Origin: JADLGL01 sp963732865
GTDB lineage: Bacteria > Pseudomonadota > Alphaproteobacteria > Rhizobiales > Kaistiaceae
Direction of reading: 5' to 3'
NCBI GenBank assembly: GCA_963732865.1
Contig: CAVTBC010000002.1
Coordinates: 1 to 64,000, forward strand
Length of the DNA stretch: 64,000 nt
The translations under genes and the position numbers were made by a program. The notes under the pieces are model-generated. The model did not search any database. It worked only from the letters and a program-made list of their open reading frames with translations, and was not told the origin of the DNA. Each line of letters begins with the position of its first letter. Position 1 is the first letter of the stretch. Positions 9,701-18,345 of this stretch are shown here, in pieces.

Positions 9701-11963
9701 TTCGTAGGCAGCAACCGGGACTTGGTCGAATGTCAGCCGCGCTTCCACCGCCGGTGGCGGGGCTGCCCGGGGATCACCGATGTCGAGTGCATAAGGCCCT
9801 TCAGCCCCGGTCACCCGCAGAAACAGGCGGCCGCCGGAAGGCACATGCAGCGTTGCCGTGTCGCCCGGCTGGTAGAGGTAGAAATCGTCGATCGTCGTCA
9901 GGTCCTCCGGATCGCCTTGCGCGAGCCGCAGGCCAAGATAGCCGCCGCTCGCCGCTAGCCGGACTTGGAGAGGACCGGCCGGCAGCGAGGGATCGAGCGC
10001 GAACCAGTCGGTATCGTTGCCCTGCAGCACGCCAGCCAACAGCGCCCCCGGCGCGAGCGGCGCCGCCCGCCATGCCTCGTCATTGGGCTCAAGGTCGACC
10101 GGCCGGTCGAAAAACGAGGGCAGGTCCAGGGTCAAGACATACGGCTCCCGGCTCGTCCCCGAAGACGAACTAACCGAAAGGGCGAAATCGCCCGGAGGCA
10201 GCAAGGCTTCCCAGACCAGCCGCTGCGGATCGCCGGGGGCGCCGACGGTGCCCGGTTGGGCGATGCGGTTTGACGCGTCGCCCCAGCCAAGGCTGATCTG
10301 CATCGGAAGATCAGCCGGCGCATCCAGCGTGATCGAGACGCGCTGCGCCGCCGCCAGATGGAAGGAGTAGAAGTCGCGGTCATCCTGCGCGTCTAGCCAG
10401 CCGGTCTGGGGCTGGCCGACGCGCAACGGCAGCGCCCTGGTCTCGTCGTCGTTCGGTTCGTATTCCTGTCCGTCGACCGGTGGGCCGAGCGGCCGAGCGC
10501 GCAGGAGCCAGGTGCCGTCCGTTCCCTCCAGTCGCAGCAAGTTGTGGCCGGGCGGCAGTAGCAAATGCAACAGTCGTACCGTGGGTGTGCGGCCGAGCGT
10601 CGTGGTTGTTGCGAGTGTTTCGCCGCCGCCGTCATAGAGGCTGAGACGGGAGATGCCCTCGCCCGTCGCCTCGATCTCCCAAAGCTGCAGGCCGCCGGTG
10701 ACGCCGAGATCGATGTAGTCCCAGTCGGTGCCGCTGAACGTCCCGGTCATGAGACCGTCGGTCGGCAGGGGCGTTGGCATTCCCGGTTGGTCGTTCGGCT
10801 CGACCTCCGTGCCGACAATTTGCGGGCCGGCATCTTCCGCAATCAGCGTATACGTGACGTCCGGCGGCAGCGCACCACTGACCTCTCAGCCAATGGCGGC
10901 CGGGACCGAGCACGAGATCGCGAAGGGCTAACTGCCCGCGGCCGTCCCGCTGGAATAGGATGTTGCCGGCGTCGTCAGTGAGCGTGAGGGTGAGCGAGTC
11001 GGTAGTCGGCGCGGTCAGCGTCACGTCATACTGGCGCGATCCCGCGCCCTGGGGCACCTCGAGGACGAAATAGTCCTGCTCGCCATAAGTGCCCTGGGTG
11101 GTAAGGCGACCTGTGGCGGGCTGCGACGGGACCAGCGGGTGGGCGAGATCGGGGCTGGTGTCAGGCTCAGCAGCGAAGTTTGCCGGTCGCTGCTCGGCAG
11201 TTGCGGAAAGGATGACCGGCGTGCCCGCCGGTAAGCTGCTGAGCACGATCTGGTATGCCCCGGGGGCGAGTTGGAGATCCGGCACCCTGACGACGCCGCC
11301 GGCATCCGCCGAGTCGCTATAGAGAATTGCAGTTCCGTCTGAACCGCGCAGCGTGAGCGACGCAGACGACCCAGGCGGCCATTGGGCCGCGAACGTCCAC
11401 AGGGTGCCCCGGGACGATTCCGTGAGCGTCCAGGGAAGCACAATCTGACTGTCGGTCCCTCGCGCCAGTCCGGTGAAAGCCCCCGCCAAGTCGGCGTTGG
11501 AGGGGAGATCCGGCGGCAGGTCGGGGCCGCGCTCGATCCGAAGGCGATAGACCATGGCATCGTCGCCGGTCGTCAGCGCAACCGAGTACTGGCCCGCGCC
11601 CAGGAACAATGGCGGCGAAACTGCGACGCCCAAATTGGGATCGAGCGGCGCCGTCCACACGCGCCGCGCGGAGCTGTCGCCGTTGGTGTCCAGCACCACC
11701 AGGCCCGATTGGCCCGGCAGGGCCTCGAGCTCCACTCGCCATAGCGACGGTGTGTCCAAGGTAAAAAACGCGCGCTGGTCTGCGCCCGATCGTGCCGTGC
11801 CCATCAAGCACCATCCGTCGCCGGGGATCGCTGGACTAAGGCGAATGTCTGGTTCCGTCTGTGCAATGCATGAGGCGACCGCCGGCGTCGCGCCAACCCC
11901 CGGCCCCACTGCCAGGGCAACGATGAGGAAACCCAACGCGGGGGCGGTTCTGTGCACGGTCAC
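6721..11963 (-). pseudogene. Giant secreted protein with PPC-like repeats, discoidin-like domains and two VWA domains (two frameshifts)
   Basis: Three overlapping frames read as one protein of about 1746 residues if one surplus base is removed near 10878-10885 and one in the C-run at 9421-9424. The total length minus two bases is a multiple of three. The start is the GTG at 11963, overlapping the upstream stop, followed by a signal peptide (APALGFLIVALAVGPGVGA). Then come pre-peptidase-C-like repeats with the EPNDDE...G.L...DRDFYSF pattern, beta-rich spacers, two discoidin-like (F5/8C) blocks, and two von Willebrand A domains. Their metal sites begin SWDTSAS (about 8100) and ILDASGS (about 7425), the second with a VTDGDET strand. 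Likely exported or surface-exposed; the partner ligand is unknown. Pseudogene status depends on the two shifts being real. Confidence 0.72.
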
Positions 11964-14489
11964 CAACCCATGGCGGCCGCTCCGGCTCCAAGAGTGAGAA
12001 TGAAGATGACACCGCCGTAGCCGATTAGCAGCCCGGTCCCGGCCAACGAGAACCCGCCGGCCGCCATGCAGGTCACAAGACCAAACGTGTAGCCCCCGGC
12101 GGGGTCGCCGATGATCGCGCGGATGGCCAGCGCCATGCCCACGAAACACATGCCGGTGGTCACGCCCTCGAAGACAAGAAAGGCCTCCCCGACCATCGCT
12201 GCACCGCCGCCAGTCGCTGTGATGCCAATCGTCGTCCCAGTGTCTGGGTCGATGCGCCACCAGCCTACCTGCGGGGAAGCGCTCTGCGGGGCGAGGAGAA
12301 CGAAGCCCGCTTTCATCTGCGCTTGGATCAGCGGTTGAACCCCCGGAGCCAGCGCGGCGACTTCCGTTTGGCCGAGCACGTGCCACGAACGTCCGCTGGC
12401 AAGATCGGCTGCGTGCAGGGCGCTGGTGTTTCCGGTCGCCGTGCCTCCAACGATGGCGTCCTCCAGCACTGTGTCCACCAGCCCTTGCCGGACGCTCGCG
12501 GTGAAAGGATCCCGCGCAGTACTTATCGCATTGAAGACAATGTCGATCTCGGACTGCAGCGAGGCTTCGCCGTCGAGGCCCAACGCGAAACGCTGGTGCA
12601 TCAGGAAGACGTTGGGTGAGGCGATCGCCTCGTCACTGTGTCCGGCCAAGCGTTCTGCGGCGAACTGCAGAAGACTGAAGGCCACTCGCGGTCCCGGCGG
12701 AAAATAGTCAAGATTCGGGGGCTGCGGCGTTGCCGCGGCGCCGCCGATATTGTCGGCAATCTCGGCGATGGCAGCGGAGGCAGTGCGGGCGACTTGAATC
12801 GGATTGGGGGTCGCGCCCAGAATGAGGATGTCCGTCGCCCCAGCAAGGCTGAGCGCGCGGACGCGCCGCTGCTCCTGCGAGAGGTCGAAGTTAACACCCG
12901 ATGCGCGGGCGGCCGGACCGATCAGGTCGAAGATGGTGCGGCGTTCGACCTCAGCCGGCTGCCCCGGCACGTCGGCCTCGATCTCCAACCATTCCGCGGT
13001 CGGGACCGCCGGCTCGGTTGCAGGCGGAGCACTGCCGCCGAGGATGCCAGCAACCTCGGCGAACAGGGCACCGGCGGCACCGCCCGTTTGCGCAAACGCA
13101 ATCAGGTTGGCGTCTCGGATCGCCCCGTCCTGCGTGAACAGCTTGTCTATGACGATGTCGCCGCCAACCCGCAGGATCGGCGTCCATGCGTCAACGCCAT
13201 CGATGACCTGCATCACTTGGTCGCCGGTTACGCCGGCCTGAACGAGCTGGCCAAGTGCATCCATTCCGTTGCCAGCATGCGTCAAAGTCAGGACCTGACC
13301 GTCGAGGTCAGCCGGGCGACCAGTCCACGTCAGCAGTTGCTCTTCACGGCGGCCCGACGAGTCCTGCAGTTCAACGATCAGCCGCAGCGTCACCGACTGG
13401 AACCGGTCGTCCGGCAGCTCCGATGGGTCGAGGGTCTCCGTCGGTTCGAGTTGGCCGACGATGTCCCCGTCCGGGTCGAAATCCTGCCACGTTGCGCCAG
13501 TTCGGACCTGGACCCAGTAGTGGTCGCTGAGCGCCGAAAGGGCGGAGGCTCGCGCCGCTGCATTCGCGGCGTCGGCATTCGGGCTCACCGCGTCAAGGAG
13601 GATCGGCAGCAAAGCGTCTGTGCGCTCCGTCACGAGGGTTACGATGTTATCGCGGCGCTCGGCAGCTTCGGTCGCCGCTGCCTCGACCACATCTGGCGGC
13701 AGGCGAGGGTCGCTCAGCATCGCCACCAGGTCATCGCGGGACGTGTGGGGTACGCTCGGGACGTCCACCGTCCGCTCCGTCGACGTCAGAAGCGCCTGCG
13801 CTTTGTCATCGGTCAACGTGGCTCGGGCAAGCCGGACCTCCTCGCCGACGTCGGTTAGCAGCAGCGCCAACGCGAGGGATCGGTCGAGGCTGTTGCCTGC
13901 ACGATCGGCGAGGACGCCGCGCGACCCGCGCAGGCTGCCGACATATGGCACCAGCCGGGTTTGGTCGGCGATCCACGCCAGGATCGCGGTAGGCGCGTTC
14001 CCCGTCTCCGCCAGGATCGTCAAGGGATCGGTCGGATCGGGCGGCAGGCCATTGGCGTACCGGCGCGCCGTGCCCGACAGCGCGGCCATTGCACCTGCGA
14101 GTTCCTCGCGTGCATCGTCGGTCCAAGCCGGGTCGACGCCCGGTTCGCTCGGCCCCATCCGTGTCCAGCGCGGCGACAGCCGGCGCGTAGCCATCGTCGG
14201 CTGCCCAGCCGTAGAGCCTGCGTGCGTCTTGCACCCGGCCCGACCGCTCGAGCGCCCGAGCGTATTGATAGATGAGCCTGGCGTTGCCGGGGTCGGCGGT
14301 GACGGCGGCCGCGCAAGCGGCCATGGCGTTCTCCGCGTCGATTGCGTCGAGCGGCACAGCGGCTCCCCGCTCAGGGTCATCACCTGCAAGCGTGTCGCAA
14401 AGGATTGCATCACTCGCCTGGGCGATAGGGGCGGCGCACAGGACAATTGAGATGCCGACGACTGCGGCCGCGAGCCTAATACCGAACAT
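11960..14489 (-). pseudogene. Transglutaminase-fold secreted/membrane protein (one frameshift)
   Basis: About 842 residues once a single surplus base near 14145-14152 is removed. The start at 14489 has a signal peptide (AAAVVGISIVLCAAPIAQA) and a Sel1/TPR-like repeat (YQYARALERSGRVQDARRLY). Next is a transglutaminase-like core: the segment GNSLDRSLALALLL where active members carry Cys, then HYWVQV and FDPDG supplying the His and Asp positions. The C-terminal ~110 residues contain three to four hydrophobic Gly/Ala-rich segments. It ends in a TGA overlapping the GTG of the giant VWA protein, so the two were translationally coupled. Without the Cys it is probably a pseudo-enzyme or scaffold. No terminator is seen between the two. 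Confidence 0.7.
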
Positions 14490-14954
14490 CGTGCGACGCC
14501 GTCCTGTAAGGCGGCGACCAGCGCCGCTTTCTCGTACTAGTTACTTGCGCGCCTTTGACCCGGTGGCCAGCGCCAATTCATCCGGTCATTGGTTCCAAAA
14601 GGCGATCCGTGCCAGTCCGGTTCAGTCTAGGCGCATCGAGGCTATCGTCCGACATACGCCCCATTGCTCATTTTCGGCGCGATGACCTTCTCGGCGCAAG
14701 CGAGAATTAGTATGTGCCGGCAGCTGCGGACACGTCGACGTTGACGGATGCACTGCGCAAGGCGTTGGCAGGTGACTTCCTCGTGGTCGGCGCCGTGGGT
14801 AAGTGGTGGCGATGGGTCCTGTCGAAGGGCCTACGAGGTTACCGTGGGTGCTTCGGCATCGCTCTGGCAGCCCAGCCAAGTGTCCTATTGGGCGGGGTCC
14901 ATGTCACGGCCAGCCAAAGCGCGATCCCGCGCCGTGGCGCGATCTGCGGGATCG
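14490..14954. other. Gap upstream of the transglutaminase-fold gene
   Basis: About 465 bases. It presumably holds the promoter of the leftward operon on the left side and the degraded left flank of an IS5-type relic on the right. No coding sequence or clean inverted repeat was recognised. Confidence 0.4.
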
Positions 14955-15543
14955 GTATGGCCCCCCTTCAGAACTTGCCAGAACCGCTTCGTCCGTTGGC
15001 GCAGCGCCAGCGATGGGGATCACCTCTTCGAGGCCATTGCCGATCTCGAACAATCAGATCTGAAGATGATCGACCGTATCGGCGTAGTACGTAGCGCGGC
15101 GCCAGTGTTCGGAGCGACGCCTGCCCCTGCATCCGACGTTCCCGCGGCGGACTGACGACCAACATCCACGCGGCGGTGGACAGGCACGGCCTACCGCTGC
15201 GCCTCACGCTGAGCGACGGCCAGGAGCATGACAGCCCCAAGGCGCTTGATCTCCCAGGCGGCCTTCTCACGGACGGAATGCTTCTCGCGAACGAAGCCTG
15301 CGATGCCGATGCCCCCGCGCGCTTACCCGATCGGAATGCGGCTGGGCGAACATCCCCCTGCGACGAACGCGAAAGGCCCCGATCTGAATCAGCCGGTTCC
15401 TCGTCCACGCACGCAATCAGATCGGACGATTCTTCAACCGGATCAAGCAGCGCCGTCGGATCGCCGCCCGCTACGACAAGCTCGTTGAGAACTTCCTCGC
15501 CTTCGTCGAACTGGCTGCCATTCGGCGATGGGGTTCCCATTAA
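14955..15543 (+). pseudogene. IS5-family transposase relic
   Basis: Homology is spread over all three forward frames: first WPPFRTCQNRFVRWR and IADLEQSDLKMID (first catalytic Asp region), then RGGLTTNIHAAVDRHGLPLRL with LTLSDGQEHDSPKA (second Asp region), then RNQIGRFFNRIKQRRRIAARYDKL (Glu region) ending AAIRRWGSH and TAA at 15541-15543. This is the classical IS5/IS427 layout, shortened inside and with at least two frame changes. The palindromic CCCATTAATGGG follows directly and may be part of the right end. A matching left end was not found. Confidence 0.75.
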
Positions 15544-15594
15544 TGGGTCCACTACTTAGGCGGGGACGATCGGGCGGCGGTCCCTCGCGCGCTG

Positions 15595-16820
15595 TCAGCC
15601 GATCCTGCGCCGCGGCAGCGATATGAAGGAATCTTCAAAGTAGAGGGTGCAAGCGCCCGGATGCAAAACCGGCTCGGAGAATTCGACAACGAAGCCGCAC
15701 TCGGACCTCGGAAAGCCATCGCTGCGGACATCCTCACGAGGGACGTCGCACACAGCGGTCGCCACCAGCCGGCCTGAATCGACCAGCCGCACGCTGATCG
15801 GCTCGTTTCGCCACAAATCCATCGCCCAACCCCCCACTCCGCGTTCATCGAGTTGATCGATATGCCCCACAAAGTTCCGGTTTCTCGCCGGAAGAGGCGA
15901 CGCGGCCAGGTAGTCCCGCACCACGCCATAGGGCGAGCTCTTGGTCAGCGCAGTCACAAAAGGCGGGAGCGGATCGCCGCTTTCAAAGGTGTAGCCCCAG
16001 AACATGTCCGTGCCCTGGCGATCCAGGATCGCTCGCTGCAGCTCTCGGAAAGATGCCAATGCGCTGCGGAATGAAGGGCCTTCCGCCTCGATACGCCGTG
16101 CAAGCAATGCGTCGGTGGCCGTGCACACATCGAGGTCAACTGCAAAGCGACCGGCGTGGGCATGGCGCAGCCTTTCCGCTTCGCTCCCTCTCATGTCTCG
16201 GTTCGCAATCGCCGGTTGGCCGACATTTCTTTGCACATAAAGTGGGACACCCCAACCGAGACTCTTGGCCGCCAAAAGAATCGACTCGTCGAAGCGCTCG
16301 GCTAGCCAACGATGGCAAAGGCGTTTTCGATGTTGTCGATGACCGCATCGGCATGAACTGGTTGTGGATCGGCCGCACCCGCCAGAAACCTAGCCATGAA
16401 GTCCCCAGGAGATAGCGGTGCGTCATCGAAAAAGGCATCCAGCGTAAGCCCCTTTTCAATGACGGCAGCTCTTAGCCTATGATCCGAATGGATGCCGGCC
16501 GTGTGGTATTCGGAAACGTATCGGTCGATAGGGTCTCGAACGAACGCGAAGTAGCGCGCCGGACTCTTTAGCTGCGCGTGAAGGCCGAAGGGGTTGTGAC
16601 CCGCAATCAGCGAAATATTTTGCCTCTGCACTTGCTCGGAAAGCAGCATCTTGCCGGTCTGATTGTCGGACCAGGCAGGTGAATCCGGCTCGAACAACAA
16701 GATCTTTTGGAGCCCATACTGACGGGAGGCTATCGACCGTATGGTGGAGCCGCCGGTCTTGGGTATGTGCACGAACACGTCCGCCGGCGCCTTCGCAATC
16801 GTAAGCGTTCTTGCCCGCAC
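15595..16820 (-). pseudogene. Sulfotransferase with C-terminal beta domain, split by one missing base
   Basis: The upstream frame (GTG start at 16820) has the PAPS-binding 5' loop VFVHIPKTGGST and the 3'-phosphate segment FVRDPIDRYVSEYH of family-2 (carbohydrate) sulfotransferases. It ends at IENAFAIVG followed by a stop. The frame resumes as LAERFDESILLAAKSLGWG after restoring one base near 16304-16307, giving about 408 residues. The last ~75 residues (DERGVGGWAMDLW, CGFVVEFSEPV) resemble the small beta-sandwich domain often appended to polysaccharide glycosyltransferases. It would sulfate a surface glycan; the fucose genes at the window start are a possible pathway partner. Upstream signals are poor. 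Confidence 0.75.
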
Positions 16821-17693
16821 TTTATCCAGACGCCTCGGGTTTCAATCCACGCCTCGTCAGTGACGATGGTCGCGATGTGTAGATGACCAAGGTCGAAATG
16901 GAGCGTCGTCATTCGCGTGCCCCACTCAACCTGATTTCGTCCGCCACCCCACCCGGTGCCCAATTCTGCGAGGCGCGCAAAAGGTAGAACTGGCCGACGT
17001 ATTCAGGCTGGAGTTGCGTCGGACCCGTCGGTCGCGGCTCTCTCCCATGCGGTTAGTGTCGTCCGTCAGGGGCGTTTGGGACACCGGCCCGAAGGTTGCG
17101 GGGCAATGGTATACTTACCCCATGAAGCCGTTGACTGTCTCTGAGCTCGCCAGCCTCAGTGGCAAAGCAAAGGAGCTCGCGACCGCACTCGCAAAGTTTC
17201 AGAAGGACGACGCCAATTTCGAAGCGAAGTTAAAAGGGGCGACGACGCCGACGTCGAGCTCTTTAGGGCGGTGCAGCCCTATCACGGCGGAGCGTGATCA
17301 GGATACGTTGCCTGCCGGCCCGATGGCCGGTCTTAGTCCATGACCATCGTCCTGCTTAATGCCATGAGCGTTGCTGCTACACAGTGCGCCCCTTACATTG
17401 CTACAAAATCGCGAATCGAGGTCTTGTAAGCAATTGATTTAGCTGCTGTTTATTGACCGGCGCGAAATTCAATCCTGTCCGGCAGCACCATTCAAACGAT
17501 TGATTTCTGTCAGCTGGATAGCCAGTGTTGCTCGTCCCTGACGCACCACCGCTAATTCCGACCCGAGGTTGTTCTATGTTATCGGAGTCCCCGGGCTAAG
17601 AAGCCCGGAACGAATACTGATCCACAACTCCACTGCGCCAATCTATTATTTGCCGAATCATTACATGAGCCTCTGTCAGGTACTATTAACTGC
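16821..17693. other. Largely non-coding stretch between sulfotransferase and barstar genes
   Basis: About 870 bases. One small frame at 17122 is listed separately. From about 17340 to 17690 the sequence is distinctly AT-richer than the window average, with several ATTGATTT-like words, and carries no open frame of note. This is the likely promoter area of the barstar-like gene and a probable foreign patch. Confidence 0.4.
17122..17343 (+). CDS. Possible small coiled-coil protein, perhaps truncated
   Basis: A 73-codon frame. The first ~37 residues (MKPLTVSELASLSGKAKEL, then ATALAKFQKDDANFEAKL) form a convincing amphipathic helix with good codon use, but the second half is composition-random. 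TATACT lies about 10 bases before the ATG and there is no clear ribosome binding site. It could be the start of a longer gene lost by a frameshift. No family recognised. Confidence 0.3.
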   Translation: MKPLTVSELASLSGKAKELATALAKFQKDDANFEAKLKGATTPTSSSLGRCSPITAERDQDTLPAGPMAGLSP

Positions 17694-18023
17694 ATGAACG
17701 ACTTGGTCAAACTCGTCAATCTTGATGCATCAGGCTGGGTCACCGTTCTAGATTTCTACGCCGCGCTCCTGACGGCCGTGGGCGCGCCAGAATGGCACGG
17801 CAGGAGTCCAAATGCGCTAGTCGACACAATGATCTGGTCCGATGAAATCAATGAACTCAAACCGCCTTACGTAATCAGGATATCGGGAACCAGCAAAATA
17901 CCCCGGAACGTCAAGGAGCACATCAAGCTTGTAGCGGGTGACATGAAGCTCGCTCGTTCCCGCTACCGCCAGATGCGTGGTCATGATGTCAATGTAAGAA
18001 TTGTGACCGACATTGGGCGGTAG
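17694..18023 (+). CDS. Barstar-like RNase inhibitor
   Basis: 109 residues, close to the usual barstar size. It follows the family layout: an N-terminal strand, DFYAALLTAVGAPEWHGRSPNALVDTMIW (the inhibitory helix and the fold's conserved GxP...W.G...DAL.D pattern), then YVIRISGT and a C-terminal helix and strand. Barstars bind and block small secreted ribonucleases (barnase type). No ribonuclease toxin is visible on either side, so this is an orphan immunity gene, or its toxin has been lost or lies elsewhere. It sits in an AT-richer patch unlike the core genes. The ATG has no strong ribosome binding site. Confidence 0.72.
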   Translation: MNDLVKLVNLDASGWVTVLDFYAALLTAVGAPEWHGRSPNALVDTMIWSDEINELKPPYVIRISGTSKIPRNVKEHIKLVAGDMKLARSRYRQMRGHDVNVRIVTDIGR

Positions 18024-18174
18024 AGCCGGGTCGGGGCCAAAGACGCTGCCTAACTGTTCTTTGGCCCTCAACCGGCAAGAAACCGACAATCGCGAATACT
18101 GGGTGTTGCCATCCCGCCCAACGTCAACTGGAACACGTTCCGCGTCAGACGATGTCCGCTATCCCTAACCGGAG

Positions 18175-18345
18175 TTACACAAAGCGCTGGACGAAGGAGA
18201 GCGCATTGTCCGCAACGCTCCGCCGTCCAGCATCAATCGTCAGGGAATGGCCTCGGTTTGGCATTTCCACAATCTGCCGCGCGCTCAATTCGCCGCCAGA
18301 AAGCACCTCCCGGACGACCTCAGGCGCTAGTCGCCGCAACGTCAT
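18175..18345 (-). pseudogene. C-terminal fragment of an alpha/beta hydrolase
   Basis: 56 codons from an ATG that overlaps the stop of the OmpA-family gene (ATGA). The product ends IVEMPNRGHSLTIDAG, then VADNALSFVQRFV and TAA. That is the terminal part of MhpC-like alpha/beta hydrolases, including the catalytic-His region (GRGHS/GHSL). The nucleophile elbow and the rest of the fold are absent. Best read as a leftover tail rather than a working gene, though it could be translated by coupling to the upstream gene. Confidence 0.6.

Noticed and set aside
12638..14450. Plus-strand frames of 276-406 codons opposite the transglutaminase-fold gene
   Set aside because: No domains or biased composition typical of a protein, no ribosome binding sites, and the opposite strand has recognisable signal peptide and domains.
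14714..14955. Open frames upstream of the IS5 relic as part of its transposase
   Set aside because: The translations in all three frames show no similarity to the N-terminus of IS5 transposases; homology begins at about 14955.
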